Assembly: GCF_964026725.1 (NCBI RefSeq)
Contig: NZ_OZ034691.1
Location: 310,001 to 374,000 of the forward strand
Reading direction: 5' to 3'
Length of the DNA stretch: 64,000 nt
DNA from: Wolbachia endosymbiont (group B) of Germaria angustata
GTDB taxonomy: Bacteria; Pseudomonadota; Alphaproteobacteria; Rickettsiales; Anaplasmataceae
The stretch's first letter is position 1, and each line of letters begins with the position of its first letter. Both the position numbers and the translations under genes were made by a program. The notes under the pieces were generated by a model. It did no database searches and had not been told where the DNA came from. It worked only from the letters and a program-made list of their open reading frames with translations. Positions 38,716 through 47,767 of the stretch are shown here, piece by piece.

Positions 38716-40998
38716 TTAAACACCTCCACGCTGACTTTGGCTACACACCTTTGAGGGACTGCTGATTAAGTCTAGAAGTGAATTACAGTGATCGCTATGA
38801 AATGAGCTATCAAGGCTTAAAGACCTAGATTTTTTTTCTGAATCATCAATTTTCTCTGTAAGCTGGTAAAACATTTTTGAATTATTATCAAAAACTTCCT
38901 TTTTATTAACAAGTACTTGATTAATTACTGGACTTAACAGTTCTACTTGGCTATTTAAGTATTGTACTTTATCGTTTAGCTCTTTTTTTTCTCTTATTAA
39001 TCTTTCAATCTCATCTTCATATTCTTTAAGCTTTAATTCCAGTGATGGACGGTACTTATTAACTATTTCTTCTTCTATCTCCTGCAGTAATTGCCCTCTT
39101 ATTGTCTCGATCTTCTCATCTTTAAGCTCTATCTCGTTCTTTAACGTTTCAAAATCCCACGTTAGCTGATCTGCCTCTTGTTCATCAGATTCCAAATGTG
39201 CGTTATGCTCATTTTCTAAATTTTGTATTTGAGATTTATAACTCGCTATACACTTATCCCTTGCACTTATCATGTGTTCTGCTTCCTCTATCTCTTCCTC
39301 TTTTTTTTCAAACTGGTTCAATTTACCTTGTAGTTTCTCTTGTTCTGCATTAGCAGTTTTTAGCTTTTCCTTCAGTTCTTCTACCTTTTCTTCCAGTTCC
39401 TTATTTTTTCCATAAATTTCTTGAATTTTCTGCTCTTGCTCCTTATTGAGCTGGATTATTCGCTCATCTGTTTTACTCATTTCTTTCTCAAGTCTTTGTT
39501 CCTTTTCTTTACACTCAACTTGTAAATCATTGCACTGTTCCTCCAATTCCTCAATTTTTTGCTTAGCCTCCACGAGTTCTTGTTCTGATTCTACTTGCTT
39601 TGCTTTTAACATTTGATTTGCTTCTTTCAGTAATAATAACTCTTCTTTCAAATCTGATATTTGTTGTTCACTGCTTTCTTTTGTACTATTGCTATAGTGT
39701 TCTAATTGATCAAGCTTGTCTTCCAAACTATACTTTTCTTCTTTCAGTTGATTTAATTCCTCGTGCAATTTTCTTAACTCACTTATCAACTCTTCTTTTT
39801 CTGCATTGGCAACTTCCAGCTTTTTCTTCAGGTCTTTCTTTTCTTCATATGCACCTTCAAGTTCTTGCGCTCTTTCTTGCAGCTCTGTTAACATATTTGC
39901 TAGCTTTTCATTTTTTTGTGTCAGTTCAGCTTGCAATTTTGCATTTTTTTGCTTTTCTTCTCCAAGTTCATTCTGTAAATCACTATTATGCTTTTCAAAT
40001 TCTTGCTTGGCCTCTTCGAGCCTATGCTGTAAATTGTTCCTCAGTTCATTTAATTCTCTAATTTCTTGCTCAGCTTTTGTAAGCTTTTGATCTAGTTGTT
40101 GTGAATTAACTTCTGTTTGAGTTGCAATTGCCTGAGTTGCAATCTGCTGTGGATTAACCTCTGATACATTGTTGCTAGTGAAAGAAAGAATAGGATTGCT
40201 TTTAGCATCATTTTTAAGATCTTTCAGCTTTTCGTCTTGATTGATTACGATATGTTCGTTATTTTGCAGATTACTAACAGCCGGTGCAATGTTAGCATTT
40301 TTGTTCTTTTTCAATAATGCTTTTACAGCATCATGTAGAGAGAGGCCTTGAATATATAATTCCTCATTTTGTCTTATTAATTCCCAAAACTCCTCAGGTG
40401 GCGATTCAAAATCTTTACCATTAAACTGTAGTACTTTAGTTATACCAGAATTACTTACATTCATAACCATAGTACAGGTAAAAGTTTTCCCATCCTTGTC
40501 CTGCACAGGCCAAGTGCTTGTCATTTCATAACATGCACCCTCTTTAAATTCATAATGTCTTTCCTTACCTTTTCGGTAAGCGTATATGTCATGCTTTTTA
40601 TCGCAATAGATATTCAATGTGCTAATATCCCTTTCTTGCTGTAAGATATCACTAATTCTTATTGGCTCACTTCTATTGTAATTAATAAGATTAATGTTTA
40701 ACACTTTATCAGAATTGTTAGTTTCTACATAAAAAGCTCGAAGGTCTATGTCTTTGTCTCTAAAATACTTACTTACAGCTTTTTTTGCCTGATTTGCTAA
40801 TTCTATAAAGTTTTTTTTAAAGCTCTTGTTGAAAGATAGATCTATATATGCTTGCTTAAAATTTTCATCATTTGTTAAATCCATGAGCAAGTCATAAACC
40901 TCCCATTTTTCCTGACAATGTTCTTCTAAAACAGTAATGCTATTTTTTCTTTTCAGCTCTGCTAATATGTTTTTCAATGTCGGGAAATTTGTTGACAT
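38716..40998 (-). CDS. Large coiled-coil protein with novel N-terminal domain
   Basis: A 760-residue cytoplasmic-type protein. Residues 1-245 form a globular domain with a paralogue in the pseudogene at 11834-12589 (shared KGKERHYEF, CxMTxxW, VSxxGIxKV and LHxAxxxLL). Residues about 245-295 are a Gln/Asn-rich linker. Residues about 300-690 are a continuous heptad-repeat coiled coil (EQEIRELNELRNNLQHRLEE and similar), rich in Glu, Lys, Leu and Gln. A short C-terminal tail ends SQSQRGGV. AAGGAG precedes the ATG by about 5 bases, supporting the start. The function is unknown; long coiled coils in intracellular bacteria may contact host factors. Confidence 0.8.
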   Translation of the reverse strand: MSTNFPTLKNILAELKRKNSITVLEEHCQEKWEVYDLLMDLTNDENFKQAYIDLSFNKSFKKNFIELANQAKKAVSKYFRDKDIDLRAFYVETNNSDKVLNINLINYNRSEPIRISDILQQERDISTLNIYCDKKHDIYAYRKGKERHYEFKEGACYEMTSTWPVQDKDGKTFTCTMVMNVSNSGITKVLQFNGKDFESPPEEFWELIRQNEELYIQGLSLHDAVKALLKKNKNANIAPAVSNLQNNEHIVINQDEKLKDLKNDAKSNPILSFTSNNVSEVNPQQIATQAIATQTEVNSQQLDQKLTKAEQEIRELNELRNNLQHRLEEAKQEFEKHNSDLQNELGEEKQKNAKLQAELTQKNEKLANMLTELQERAQELEGAYEEKKDLKKKLEVANAEKEELISELRKLHEELNQLKEEKYSLEDKLDQLEHYSNSTKESSEQQISDLKEELLLLKEANQMLKAKQVESEQELVEAKQKIEELEEQCNDLQVECKEKEQRLEKEMSKTDERIIQLNKEQEQKIQEIYGKNKELEEKVEELKEKLKTANAEQEKLQGKLNQFEKKEEEIEEAEHMISARDKCIASYKSQIQNLENEHNAHLESDEQEADQLTWDFETLKNEIELKDEKIETIRGQLLQEIEEEIVNKYRPSLELKLKEYEDEIERLIREKKELNDKVQYLNSQVELLSPVINQVLVNKKEVFDNNSKMFYQLTEKIDDSEKKSRSLSLDSSFHSDHCNSLLDLISSPSKVCSQSQRGGV

Positions 40999-41407
40999 AG
41001 TATACTCCTTGTTACTATTGTTCTGATAATATATTTACTTTAGGAGTGATTAACTCCTTTTATATTAACCTTTTTAGTTGAATTTAATTGCGAGCGTTAA
41101 ACTCGAACTTAGTCATTTTGTTTATTGTTCCTCACTACCTATTTGTGTTACTATACTAATAGTAGCACTAAGTTTTAGGCTATGCAAGAATTTCTATTGG
41201 ACGTAAAGCTAGTAAACTTCAGAAATTGGTTATGCTAATTTTGTTAATAAAATGCAACCAATTAAGGAAAGCGCTATACTGTGTCTCAGTGCAATATTTT
41301 CTTTCCTAACGGACTGAAAATTGAGTTGAGTTAAAAATCCGATTTTATTTAATACTTTTCAAAGATGACAATATTTTGTAAAAATAGGTTTTTAATAGGA
41401 CAATAAT
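40999..41407. other. Divergent intergenic region
   Basis: About 410 bases between the divergently transcribed coiled-coil gene and fsa. A small hairpin AGGAGT-GATTA-ACTCCT is at about 41042-41058. No ORF and no clear repeats. Promoters for both neighbours must lie here, but no convincing consensus stands out. Confidence 0.4.
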
Positions 41408-42049
41408 ATGGAAATTTTTCTTGATAGTGTTGATTTGAATGAAATTAAGGAGCTAAAAGAGTTCATTGATGGTATAACAACTAATCCTTCTTTAATAGCA
41501 AAATCTGGACATAAAGATAAGTACGAAGATTTAGTAAGCGAAATATGTTCTATTATAAAAGGACCTGTTAGTGTTGAAGTTGTTGCAGATAGCCATGAAG
41601 ATATGGTTAAGGAAGGCCTTAAGTTAGCGAAAATCGCTAGTAATATCGTAGTAAAGTTGCCCCTTACACATGAAGGATTAATTTCTTGTAAAAAGTTGTG
41701 GACAGAACATAAAATACCTGCTAATATCACATTGTGTTTTTCTCCTGGACAAGCACTGTTTGCCGCTAAGGCCGGTGCTTGTTTTATTTCTCCCTTTGTT
41801 GGTCGCCTTGATGATATAAGCTATGATGGCTTATCGCTAATAGAAGATATATGCACTATATATTCTAATTATAATTTTAAGACAAAAGTTCTTGTTGCAT
41901 CAGTAAGAAGTCCAGCGCATGTAATAGAAGCTGCACGACTTGGTGCTCATTCAATTACTGTGCCAGCAAAAATACTTAGACAGTTAATTAATCATCCACT
42001 TACTGATCAAGGGCTCGCAATATTTGAAAAAGACTGGGGCGTAAAGTAA
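41408..42049 (+). CDS. Small transaldolase / fructose-6-phosphate aldolase-like
   Basis: A 213-residue member of the short transaldolase family (MipB/TalC/FSA). Features are MEIFLDSVDLNEIKE, the GITTNPSLIAKSG motif, the VVKLPLT strand with the Schiff-base lysine, ITLCFSPGQALFAAKAGA, and SPFVGRLDD. In Rickettsiales it is annotated as transaldolase and probably serves the non-oxidative pentose phosphate pathway, supplying ribose phosphate. Transaldolase versus aldolase activity cannot be decided from sequence. Confidence 0.93.
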   Translation: MEIFLDSVDLNEIKELKEFIDGITTNPSLIAKSGHKDKYEDLVSEICSIIKGPVSVEVVADSHEDMVKEGLKLAKIASNIVVKLPLTHEGLISCKKLWTEHKIPANITLCFSPGQALFAAKAGACFISPFVGRLDDISYDGLSLIEDICTIYSNYNFKTKVLVASVRSPAHVIEAARLGAHSITVPAKILRQLINHPLTDQGLAIFEKDWGVK

Positions 42050-42139
42050 TACATGATATTGCTATAAAATATAATATAAAAAGGACATAGGTACCATCTG
42101 TCCCTTAAAGACATGCAGGTTAATGATATGCGTAATTCA

Positions 42140-42290
42140 GAATTTTAAACATAATGATCCTCCTGTTAATAAAAAAAGATTCAGAAAAATGTATACAGCT
42201 ACGACCGAAGTATAGCTAAAATATATTTTAACTGAAGATTATAGATTAATTGAATTGAAAAGCCTGCAGACGAAGATAGATTCCAAGCTC
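42140..42290 (+). mobile_element. Relic of the IS110 left end
   Basis: Bases 42140-42190 match 10144-10193 (GAATTTTA.ACATAATGATCC, then AAAAA..GATT.AGAAAAAT), and 42257-42280 match 10254-10277 (AAAAGCCTG..CAGACGAA). The central part is diverged and no transposase or 12-bp outer stem follows. It is a decayed solo end or the remains of an excised or deleted copy. It defines the left boundary of the intact element. Confidence 0.7.
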
Positions 42291-42577
42291 TAGAACACCT
42301 TCATTACGAATAGTAAAAAGACTATCAGAACTTGTCAAGTAATTTTTATCGTAATTTTATGAACATGACGTACATCTGTATAGAGATTGAATATGTCATT
42401 TAGGTAGCCTCTTTGTTGTCATTCCAGTACTGAAATCCAGTTAGATTTGCGAGTATAAAAGTAATACAACATTTTTGATGACGGAAGCCATTACTAGGAT
42501 GACAAGAAAGGAAGTACTGGTTTCAGTTTTTGTACGTTAGCCATGTATCTCAAATTTAATTATTTATAAATAAAAGA
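42291..42577. repeat. Intergenic region with diverged palindromic repeat
   Basis: Around 42415-42520 the strings GTCATTCCAGTACTGAAATCC, TAGGATGACAAGAAAGGAAG and CTGGTTTCAG recall the repeat family at 17.9 and 38.5 kb, but the palindromes are eroded. The rest has no recognisable gene. Confidence 0.5.
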
Positions 42578-43045
42578 TCACACTCCTTGGCTTTGTGATG
42601 GAATAAGTTTTTCAATGCTGTCTACACAAAACTCAGCCGTGTTGTTAGCTATTTCATCGAATTTATCATTTATATCCTTACCTATTTTTTCATCTTTAAT
42701 ATATTCATACAGAGCTAAAATAGCTATAGTTGAGCATATTGCGATGAAACCAACTTTTGCTGTAATAAGTAATGATAGCCCACCTGCAAGTATGGACACT
42801 ACTCCAATAGCTAGGTTTATAATTTTATTTTGTGTTGATTGATTCTCTTTATCCTCTAAAACGTTTGATATTGCTTTTGAGGCAATTTTTATTGCTATTG
42901 CTGTAGTTGAGATTATAACAAACATCATAGCTATTTTTGCTAAGAGAAAAATTGATGGTAGCATTATTACAAGAAACAATGAAGCACCTCCTATAAATAA
43001 CCATTTCTCATTTATTTTTTTAGACTGATCTGTATTATTAGACAT
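42578..43045 (-). CDS. Hypothetical small membrane protein
   Basis: A 155-residue protein of unknown family with a short polar N-terminus. It has four closely spaced hydrophobic stretches at about residues 17-35, 36-54, 76-93 and 94-113. The charged C-terminal tail contains DINDKFDEIANNTAEF. There is no signal peptide. TGGAGGGTTG lies immediately upstream of the ATG as a ribosome binding site. It is isolated between the IS relic and carA. Confidence 0.65.
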   Translation of the reverse strand: MSNNTDQSKKINEKWLFIGGASLFLVIMLPSIFLLAKIAMMFVIISTTAIAIKIASKAISNVLEDKENQSTQNKIINLAIGVVSILAGGLSLLITAKVGFIAICSTIAILALYEYIKDEKIGKDINDKFDEIANNTAEFCVDSIEKLIPSQSQGV

Positions 43046-43194
43046 TGCAACCCTCCACTTTCATTAACAATTTATTCATGTAGTGTGAAACATGCAATAG
43101 TCAAGATATTTTTATGTGGAGAAGTTTGCGATTGAGTTTTGGCATGTTATTTAAAATTCTTATATAATATTAAATGAGTTTAAGAGAGAGTTAA

Positions 43195-44277
43195 ATGCAG
43201 AATGCAGCTTTAGTTTTACAAGATGGCAAGTGCTTTTTGGGAAAATCGATAGGTAAAAAAGGTAAATGTATAGGTGAGGTTTGTTTTACCACTGGTATGA
43301 CCGGGTATCAACATACTATAACCGATCCTTCTTTTGCTGATCAAATAATAGCGTTCACTTTTCCTCATATTGGTAATGTTGGAATAAATCACAAAGATAA
43401 TGAAGGAGAAAAAGTTTTTGCAAGTGGTGTGATTATGCGTGAACTTTCTCCTATGTCTCACTCTTCTTCATATATTAGTTTAAATGATTGGTTGGAGAAA
43501 AATAATGTAGTTGGGATATCGGGAATTGATACTAGAGCTTTGACGAGATATTTGAGAAAACATGGATCTCAAAATGGAATGATATGTCCGTCAAGTGAGG
43601 CACATATATTAGATGAATTGAAGAAATACAAATCTGTAAATGGAATAGAAATAACTAAGAAAGTCAGTTTAAGTAATAACTTTCAAAGTGCTCTTAATGC
43701 AAAATATAGGGTTGTAATTGTTGATTTCGGTGTAAAAAATAGTATAATCTCACGCTTAGTAGAACTTGATTGTACGGTTGAATTAGTCAAACCAGATACA
43801 GGTTTTGCTCACAAAATATTAAGCATGAATCCAGATGGTATAGTGCTTTCAAATGGCCCTGGTGATCCACAAGAGATAGGAGAGAGTGTAATTTCAGAAA
43901 TAGAAATTATTGTGAAATCTAAAATACCAGTTTTTGGTATATGCCTGGGCCATCAATTACTTGCAGTTACTTTGGGATCAAAGACTGTCAAGATGGATAT
44001 TGGTCATCGAGGGAGTAATCATCCAGTTTATGATCTGGAGAGTAAAAAAGTTGAGATAACTAGCCAAAATCATGGTTTTGTTGTTGATTCAGCTTCTCTT
44101 CCAAGTAACGTTGAAGTTACTCATATTTCTCTATTTGATAATAGTGTAGAGGGGATAATGATAAAGGATTACCCAGTCTTTTCTACTCAATACCATCCAG
44201 AAGAAGCGCCAGGTACACATGATTCACATTATTTATTTGGGCGTTTTATTGACAATATTTTGTTATATAAAAGCTAA
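43195..44277 (+). CDS. carA: Carbamoyl-phosphate synthase small subunit
   Basis: Glutaminase subunit feeding ammonia to CarB for pyrimidine (and arginine) precursor synthesis. It has 360 residues. The N-terminal domain has VCFTTGMTGYQ and SGIDTRALTRYLR. The class I amidotransferase domain has FGVKNSI, LSNGPGDP, the nucleophile in GICLGHQ, and the His-Glu pair in STQYHPEEAPG. carB is not in the window. The stop codon lies inside a strong hairpin. Confidence 0.97.
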   Translation: MQNAALVLQDGKCFLGKSIGKKGKCIGEVCFTTGMTGYQHTITDPSFADQIIAFTFPHIGNVGINHKDNEGEKVFASGVIMRELSPMSHSSSYISLNDWLEKNNVVGISGIDTRALTRYLRKHGSQNGMICPSSEAHILDELKKYKSVNGIEITKKVSLSNNFQSALNAKYRVVIVDFGVKNSIISRLVELDCTVELVKPDTGFAHKILSMNPDGIVLSNGPGDPQEIGESVISEIEIIVKSKIPVFGICLGHQLLAVTLGSKTVKMDIGHRGSNHPVYDLESKKVEITSQNHGFVVDSASLPSNVEVTHISLFDNSVEGIMIKDYPVFSTQYHPEEAPGTHDSHYLFGRFIDNILLYKS

Positions 44278-44308
44278 TCTAACTGAAATCAGTTAGATTA
44301 GCTTTTAT
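44267..44308 (+). terminator. Hairpin at the carA stop codon
   Basis: ATAAAAGCTAATCTAACTGA and its reverse complement flank the two-base loop AA, a 20-bp perfect stem overlapping the carA TAA. It ends in a T-rich strand (CTTTTATTACTT) and very likely terminates carA before the tRNA genes. Confidence 0.8.
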
Positions 44309-44391
44309 TACTTGATCTTTTGGATTTGGATGTTTAATATTAGGAGTAATAAAACTTAAGTTAAGATAGTGTTCTCTTAACAGATTTTTGT

Positions 44392-44473
44392 GGAGGAGTG
44401 ACCGAGTGGTTAAAGGTAACAGACTGTAAATCTGTCCGCATTGCGTACGTAGGTTCGAATCCTACCTCCTCCA
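44392..44473 (+). tRNA. tRNA-Tyr (GTA)
   Basis: Class II tRNA of 82 bases with a long variable arm. The acceptor GGAGGAG pairs with CTCCTCC. The anticodon stem CAGA/TCTG encloses CTGTAAA, giving GTA (Tyr). The T arm is GTAGG-TTCGAAT-CCTAC and the discriminator is A. CCA is not encoded. Confidence 0.95.
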
Positions 44474-44477
44474 TTGT

Positions 44478-44548
44478 GCGGGTATAGCTCAATGGTAGAG
44501 CTCTAGCCTTCCAAGCTAGTGACGTGGGTTCGATTCCCACTATCCGCT
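44478..44548 (+). tRNA. tRNA-Gly (TCC)
   Basis: The acceptor GCGGGTA pairs with TATCCGC. The anticodon stem CTAGC/GCTAG encloses CTTCCAA, giving TCC (Gly). The T arm is GTGGG-TTCGATT-CCCAC. It is four bases after tRNA-Tyr and directly upstream of tuf, the same order as the E. coli tyrU-glyT-(thrT)-tufB cluster. Confidence 0.95.
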
Positions 44549-44625
44549 CTTTTTTTGTTGTATTTATATAAAATCAACATATTATTTATTGATGTATTTG
44601 TATTTTAGGTAGAAGAGTTAAAATT

Positions 44626-45798
44626 ATGACAGCGATAGTAGAAGCATTTGGAAAGCCGCATGTAAACGTGGGAACGATAGGACATGTGGATCATGGGAAG
44701 ACAACGTTAACAGCGGCGATAACAAAGCATTATGGTAATTTTGTAGCATATGATCAAATAGATAAAGCGCCAGAAGAAAGAAAGAGAGGGATAACAATAG
44801 CAACAGCGCATGTTGAATATCAAACAGAAAAGAGACACTATGCACACGTTGATTGCCCTGGACATGCTGATTATGTAAAGAATATGATAGTAGGTGCAGC
44901 ACAGATGGATGCAGCGATATTGGTAGTGTCAGGGGTTGATGGGCCGATGCCACAAACGAGAGAGCATATATTGCTGGCAAAACAGGTGGGTGTTGGATAT
45001 ATCGTGGTATATATAAATAAAGCTGATGTTGCTGATGCTGATATGATAGATTTGGTAGAAATGGAAGTGAGAGAGCTGCTGAGTAAGTATGGATTTCCAG
45101 GTGATGAAGTACCTATGATAGTTGGGTCTGCGTTAAAAGCATTAGAGGATGATAGTAGTGAGTATGGAAAGAAATCAATAGATAAATTGATGGAGAAGTT
45201 AGATGAGTATGTGGCAGTACCTCCAAGGCCTATAGATTTGCCGTTTTTGTTGCCAATAGAAGATGTATTTTCAATATCGGGCCGAGGGACGGTAGTAACA
45301 GGAAGAATAGAGAAGGGGGAGATAAAGACAGGGGATGAGATAGAGATAATAGGTCTGAAAGCGACGCAAAAGACGATATGTACTGGTGTTGAGATGTTTA
45401 AGAAGTTGCTAGATAAGGGAAGTGCAGGACTCAATGTAGGAATACTACTAAGAGGAACAAAGAGAGAAGAAGTGGAGAGAGGGCAAGTATTGGCAAAACC
45501 AGGGACAATAACCCCGCATAAGAAATTTAATGCGGAGGTGTATATATTGAAGAAAGAAGAAGGAGGAAGGCATACACCATTTTTTGGAAATTATCAGCCA
45601 CAGTTTTATTTAAGGACAACGGATGTAACTGGGAGCATAAAATTGCTAGATGGAAAGGAGATGGTAATGCCAGGGGACAATGTAAGTATAGAAGTGGAGT
45701 TGCAAGTACCAATAGCAATGGATAAAGGATTGCGTTTTGCGATAAGAGAAGGTGGTAGAACTGTTGGTTCTGGCGTTGTTTCGGAAATTTTAGAATGA
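44626..45798 (+). CDS. tuf: Elongation factor Tu
   Basis: The GTPase delivering aminoacyl-tRNA to the ribosome. At 390 residues it is typical length. G1 is GHVDHGKT, G3 is DCPGHADY, G4 reads NKADV (family NKxD), and G5 lies in GSALKALE. Domain 2 opens at [21 protein letters not shown]. Its composition differs from neighbours: regular AGAG- and GG-rich codons such as GGG, AGG and GCG are more frequent than in the adjoining ribosomal genes. tuf heads the ribosomal cluster and overlaps rpsJ by 4 bases (ATGA). Confidence 0.98.
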   Translation: MTAIVEAFGKPHVNVGTIGHVDHGKTTLTAAITKHYGNFVAYDQIDKAPEERKRGITIATAHVEYQTEKRHYAHVDCPGHADYVKNMIVGAAQMDAAILVVSGVDGPMPQTREHILLAKQVGVGYIVVYINKADVADADMIDLVEMEVRELLSKYGFPGDEVPMIVGSALKALEDDSSEYGKKSIDKLMEKLDEYVAVPPRPIDLPFLLPIEDVFSISGRGTVVTGRIEKGEIKTGDEIEIIGLKATQKTICTGVEMFKKLLDKGSAGLNVGILLRGTKREEVERGQVLAKPGTITPHKKFNAEVYILKKEEGGRHTPFFGNYQPQFYLRTTDVTGSIKLLDGKEMVMPGDNVSIEVELQVPIAMDKGLRFAIREGGRTVGSGVVSEILE

Positions 45799-46133
45799 GT
45801 ATAATAACTAAGATGAAGCAAGATATATATATTAGAATCAAAGCTTTCGATTGTTCTTTATTGGAAAAGTGTATTCGCGAGTTTATTGATCAATTAAAGC
45901 AGTTTAATGCAGATTTATCTGGTCCGATTGTGTTGCCAAGAAAAGATTCTAAATTTACTGTTAATAGGTCTCCTCATGTTGATAAAAAATCTCGTGAGCA
46001 ATTTGAAATGAGAATTTCTAAGCGGTTAATTATTGTGCATAATCCTACTTCTACTATGATGAAGATGCTTGCAGATTTATCTTTTTCTGCTGGTGTAGAA
46101 GTGGATTTAAAGGTTAAGGAAGTTAATATTTAG
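45795..46133 (+). CDS. rpsJ: 30S ribosomal protein S10
   Basis: Head protein of the small subunit. The first ATG (45795) overlaps the tuf stop as ATGA and adds MSIITK. The second ATG (45813; [13 protein letters not shown]) gives the usual N-terminus, so the true length is 112 or 106 residues. [10 protein letters not shown] and [20 protein letters not shown] are the family core. It leads the S10 cluster. Confidence 0.95.
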   Translation: MSIITKMKQDIYIRIKAFDCSLLEKCIREFIDQLKQFNADLSGPIVLPRKDSKFTVNRSPHVDKKSREQFEMRISKRLIIVHNPTSTMMKMLADLSFSAGVEVDLKVKEVNI

Positions 46134-46142
46134 GAAAAGGAA

Positions 46143-46865
46143 ATGAAGAGAATAAATTCGCTTAGGAGAATTGGTTTGTTAATGACGAATGTTGGCCATA
46201 CTGCTATGTATTTTGATAATAGTCGCATGGCTGTAACCTTATTGCATCTCAGCGAAACTTATATTATCGATATAAAAGGACAAGATAAATGTGGCTACAA
46301 TTCAGTCATTTTGGGCACAGGAGATTTAAAAAAAATAGCAAAACCTCAGTTGGAATATTTAAAGAAAAAGGGTATAAATAGTAAATGTAAATTATACGAA
46401 AGTAGATTAACTGATCTATTCGGAATAGAGTGTGGTAAAAAGGTGGGAGTTAATCATTTTGTAGTTGGTCAATATCTTGATATTACGGGTTATTCTTTAG
46501 GCAAAGGGTTTGCTGGTGTGATGAAGCGGCATAACTTCAGTGGGCTTAGGGCATCTCATGGTGTTTCTATTGCTCATAGATCACAAGGTTCTACTGGTCA
46601 ATGTCAAGATCCTGGTAGAGTATTCAAGGGGAAGAAAATGGCTGGTCATTTAGGTAATAGCAGAGTAACTGTGCAGAATATGAAAATATTATCCATTGAT
46701 TATGAAAATAGCATAATTGCTGTAAAGGGTAATAATGTTCCTGGGTATAAAAACTCTTATGTTTTTGTGAGAGATGCAGTTAAAAAGCCTTTACATAAAG
46801 ATGTTCCTTTTCCAGCAGGTCTGCTGTTGAATATGAGTGATGATGCTAATAATTTGGTGAGTTAG
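46143..46865 (+). CDS. rplC: 50S ribosomal protein L3
   Basis: An early-assembling large-subunit protein near the peptidyl-transferase centre, 240 residues. Recognised by GKGFAGVMKRHNFSGLRASHG, in short KGFAGVMKRHNF, and by GSTGQCQDPGRVFKGKKMAGHLG. The N-terminal first 25 residues are slightly divergent (GLLMTNVGHTAMYFD for the usual GMT..F). It follows rpsJ within 10 bases. Confidence 0.96.
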   Translation: MKRINSLRRIGLLMTNVGHTAMYFDNSRMAVTLLHLSETYIIDIKGQDKCGYNSVILGTGDLKKIAKPQLEYLKKKGINSKCKLYESRLTDLFGIECGKKVGVNHFVVGQYLDITGYSLGKGFAGVMKRHNFSGLRASHGVSIAHRSQGSTGQCQDPGRVFKGKKMAGHLGNSRVTVQNMKILSIDYENSIIAVKGNNVPGYKNSYVFVRDAVKKPLHKDVPFPAGLLLNMSDDANNLVS

Positions 46866-46867
46866 TT

Positions 46868-47482
46868 ATGGAATGTGAATTAGTTGATCTATCTAATAAT
46901 AATGTAGGTAGTGTTGAGCTTAATCCCTTGATATTTTCTGCCAAGCAAAAATTGAGTATTTTGCATGATATAGTGAGATGGCAATTAGCAAAGAGAAGAG
47001 TTGGTGCTCATAAAACAAAGGGTATCAGTGATGTTTCTGGTACAACAGCTAAGCCGTATGGTCAAAAACGTACCGGCAGGGCGAGACAGGGGAGCTTGCG
47101 ATCTCCTCAGTTTAGAGGTGGTGGAATTATTTTTGGTCCTGTTGTGAGGAGTCATGCTTATTCTCTTAATAAAAAGGTACGTAAATTTGGTTTGAAAATT
47201 GCTTTATCTCTAAAATATTTAAATAATCAAGTTATTGTTCTTGATAGTTTAAATGTTGATGTGAAGAAAACATCTAAAATGTGTGAATATATTAAAAATT
47301 TTAAATTTTCTTCTTTTTTAATAGTTGGTGATTATGGAGATGATTTGTTACGTGCTGCTAAAAATTTGCATTATGTAGATTTAATCAAACCTATTGGGTT
47401 AAATGTTTTTGATATATTGAATCATGAATGCGTGATGTTAACAAAAGACACTTTAAAGCATCTTGAAGGTAGATTGTTATGA
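46868..47482 (+). CDS. rplD: 50S ribosomal protein L4
   Basis: A 204-residue protein lining the exit tunnel. The loop KRTGRARQGSLRSPQFRGGG is intact apart from the usual position of A versus S. The C-terminal helical domain is present. It overlaps rplW by 4 bases. Where characterised, L4 can act as a repressor of the S10 operon; no leader hairpin was recognised here. Confidence 0.96.
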   Translation: MECELVDLSNNNVGSVELNPLIFSAKQKLSILHDIVRWQLAKRRVGAHKTKGISDVSGTTAKPYGQKRTGRARQGSLRSPQFRGGGIIFGPVVRSHAYSLNKKVRKFGLKIALSLKYLNNQVIVLDSLNVDVKKTSKMCEYIKNFKFSSFLIVGDYGDDLLRAAKNLHYVDLIKPIGLNVFDILNHECVMLTKDTLKHLEGRLL

Positions 47483-47766
47483 TTAAATATAATAATATAA
47501 TAAAATCTCCTGTAATCACAGAAAAGGCTTCTCTTTTAAGAGAGAAGTTTAATAAATACTCTTTGTATGTTTTTGTAAATGTAAATAAGCGTCAAATAAA
47601 ATCGGCAATAGAGTCTTTATTTAATGTCAGAATTTCTTCTATAAATGTTATTAGAGTTAAACCTAAATATAGACGTTTCAGGGGTGTGGTTGGTTGTAAA
47701 AAACAGAGAAAAAAGGTTTATTTTTCTTTGATAGATGGTCAAAAATTAGATATAATGAGCGTTTAA
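47479..47766 (+). CDS. rplW: 50S ribosomal protein L23
   Basis: A 95-residue protein at the tunnel exit that docks SRP and trigger factor. [14 protein letters not shown] and [20 protein letters not shown] are the conserved parts. It starts inside the end of rplD (ATGA overlap) and precedes rplB by one base. Confidence 0.95.
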   Translation: MIKYNNIIKSPVITEKASLLREKFNKYSLYVFVNVNKRQIKSAIESLFNVRISSINVIRVKPKYRRFRGVVGCKKQRKKVYFSLIDGQKLDIMSV

Positions 47767-47767
47767 T

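Noticed and set aside
39600..40090. Two plus-strand ORFs opposite the coiled-coil gene
   Set aside because: Antisense shadows of heptad-repeat coding; hydrophobic-looking products come from complementing Glu/Lys codons.
44260..44320. Attenuator or riboswitch upstream of the tRNA-tuf cluster
   Set aside because: The hairpin overlaps the carA stop and has no competing structure; a simple terminator explains it.
44871..45841. Long minus-strand ORFs opposite tuf
   Set aside because: Open only because of tuf codon bias; no start signals or recognisable motifs.
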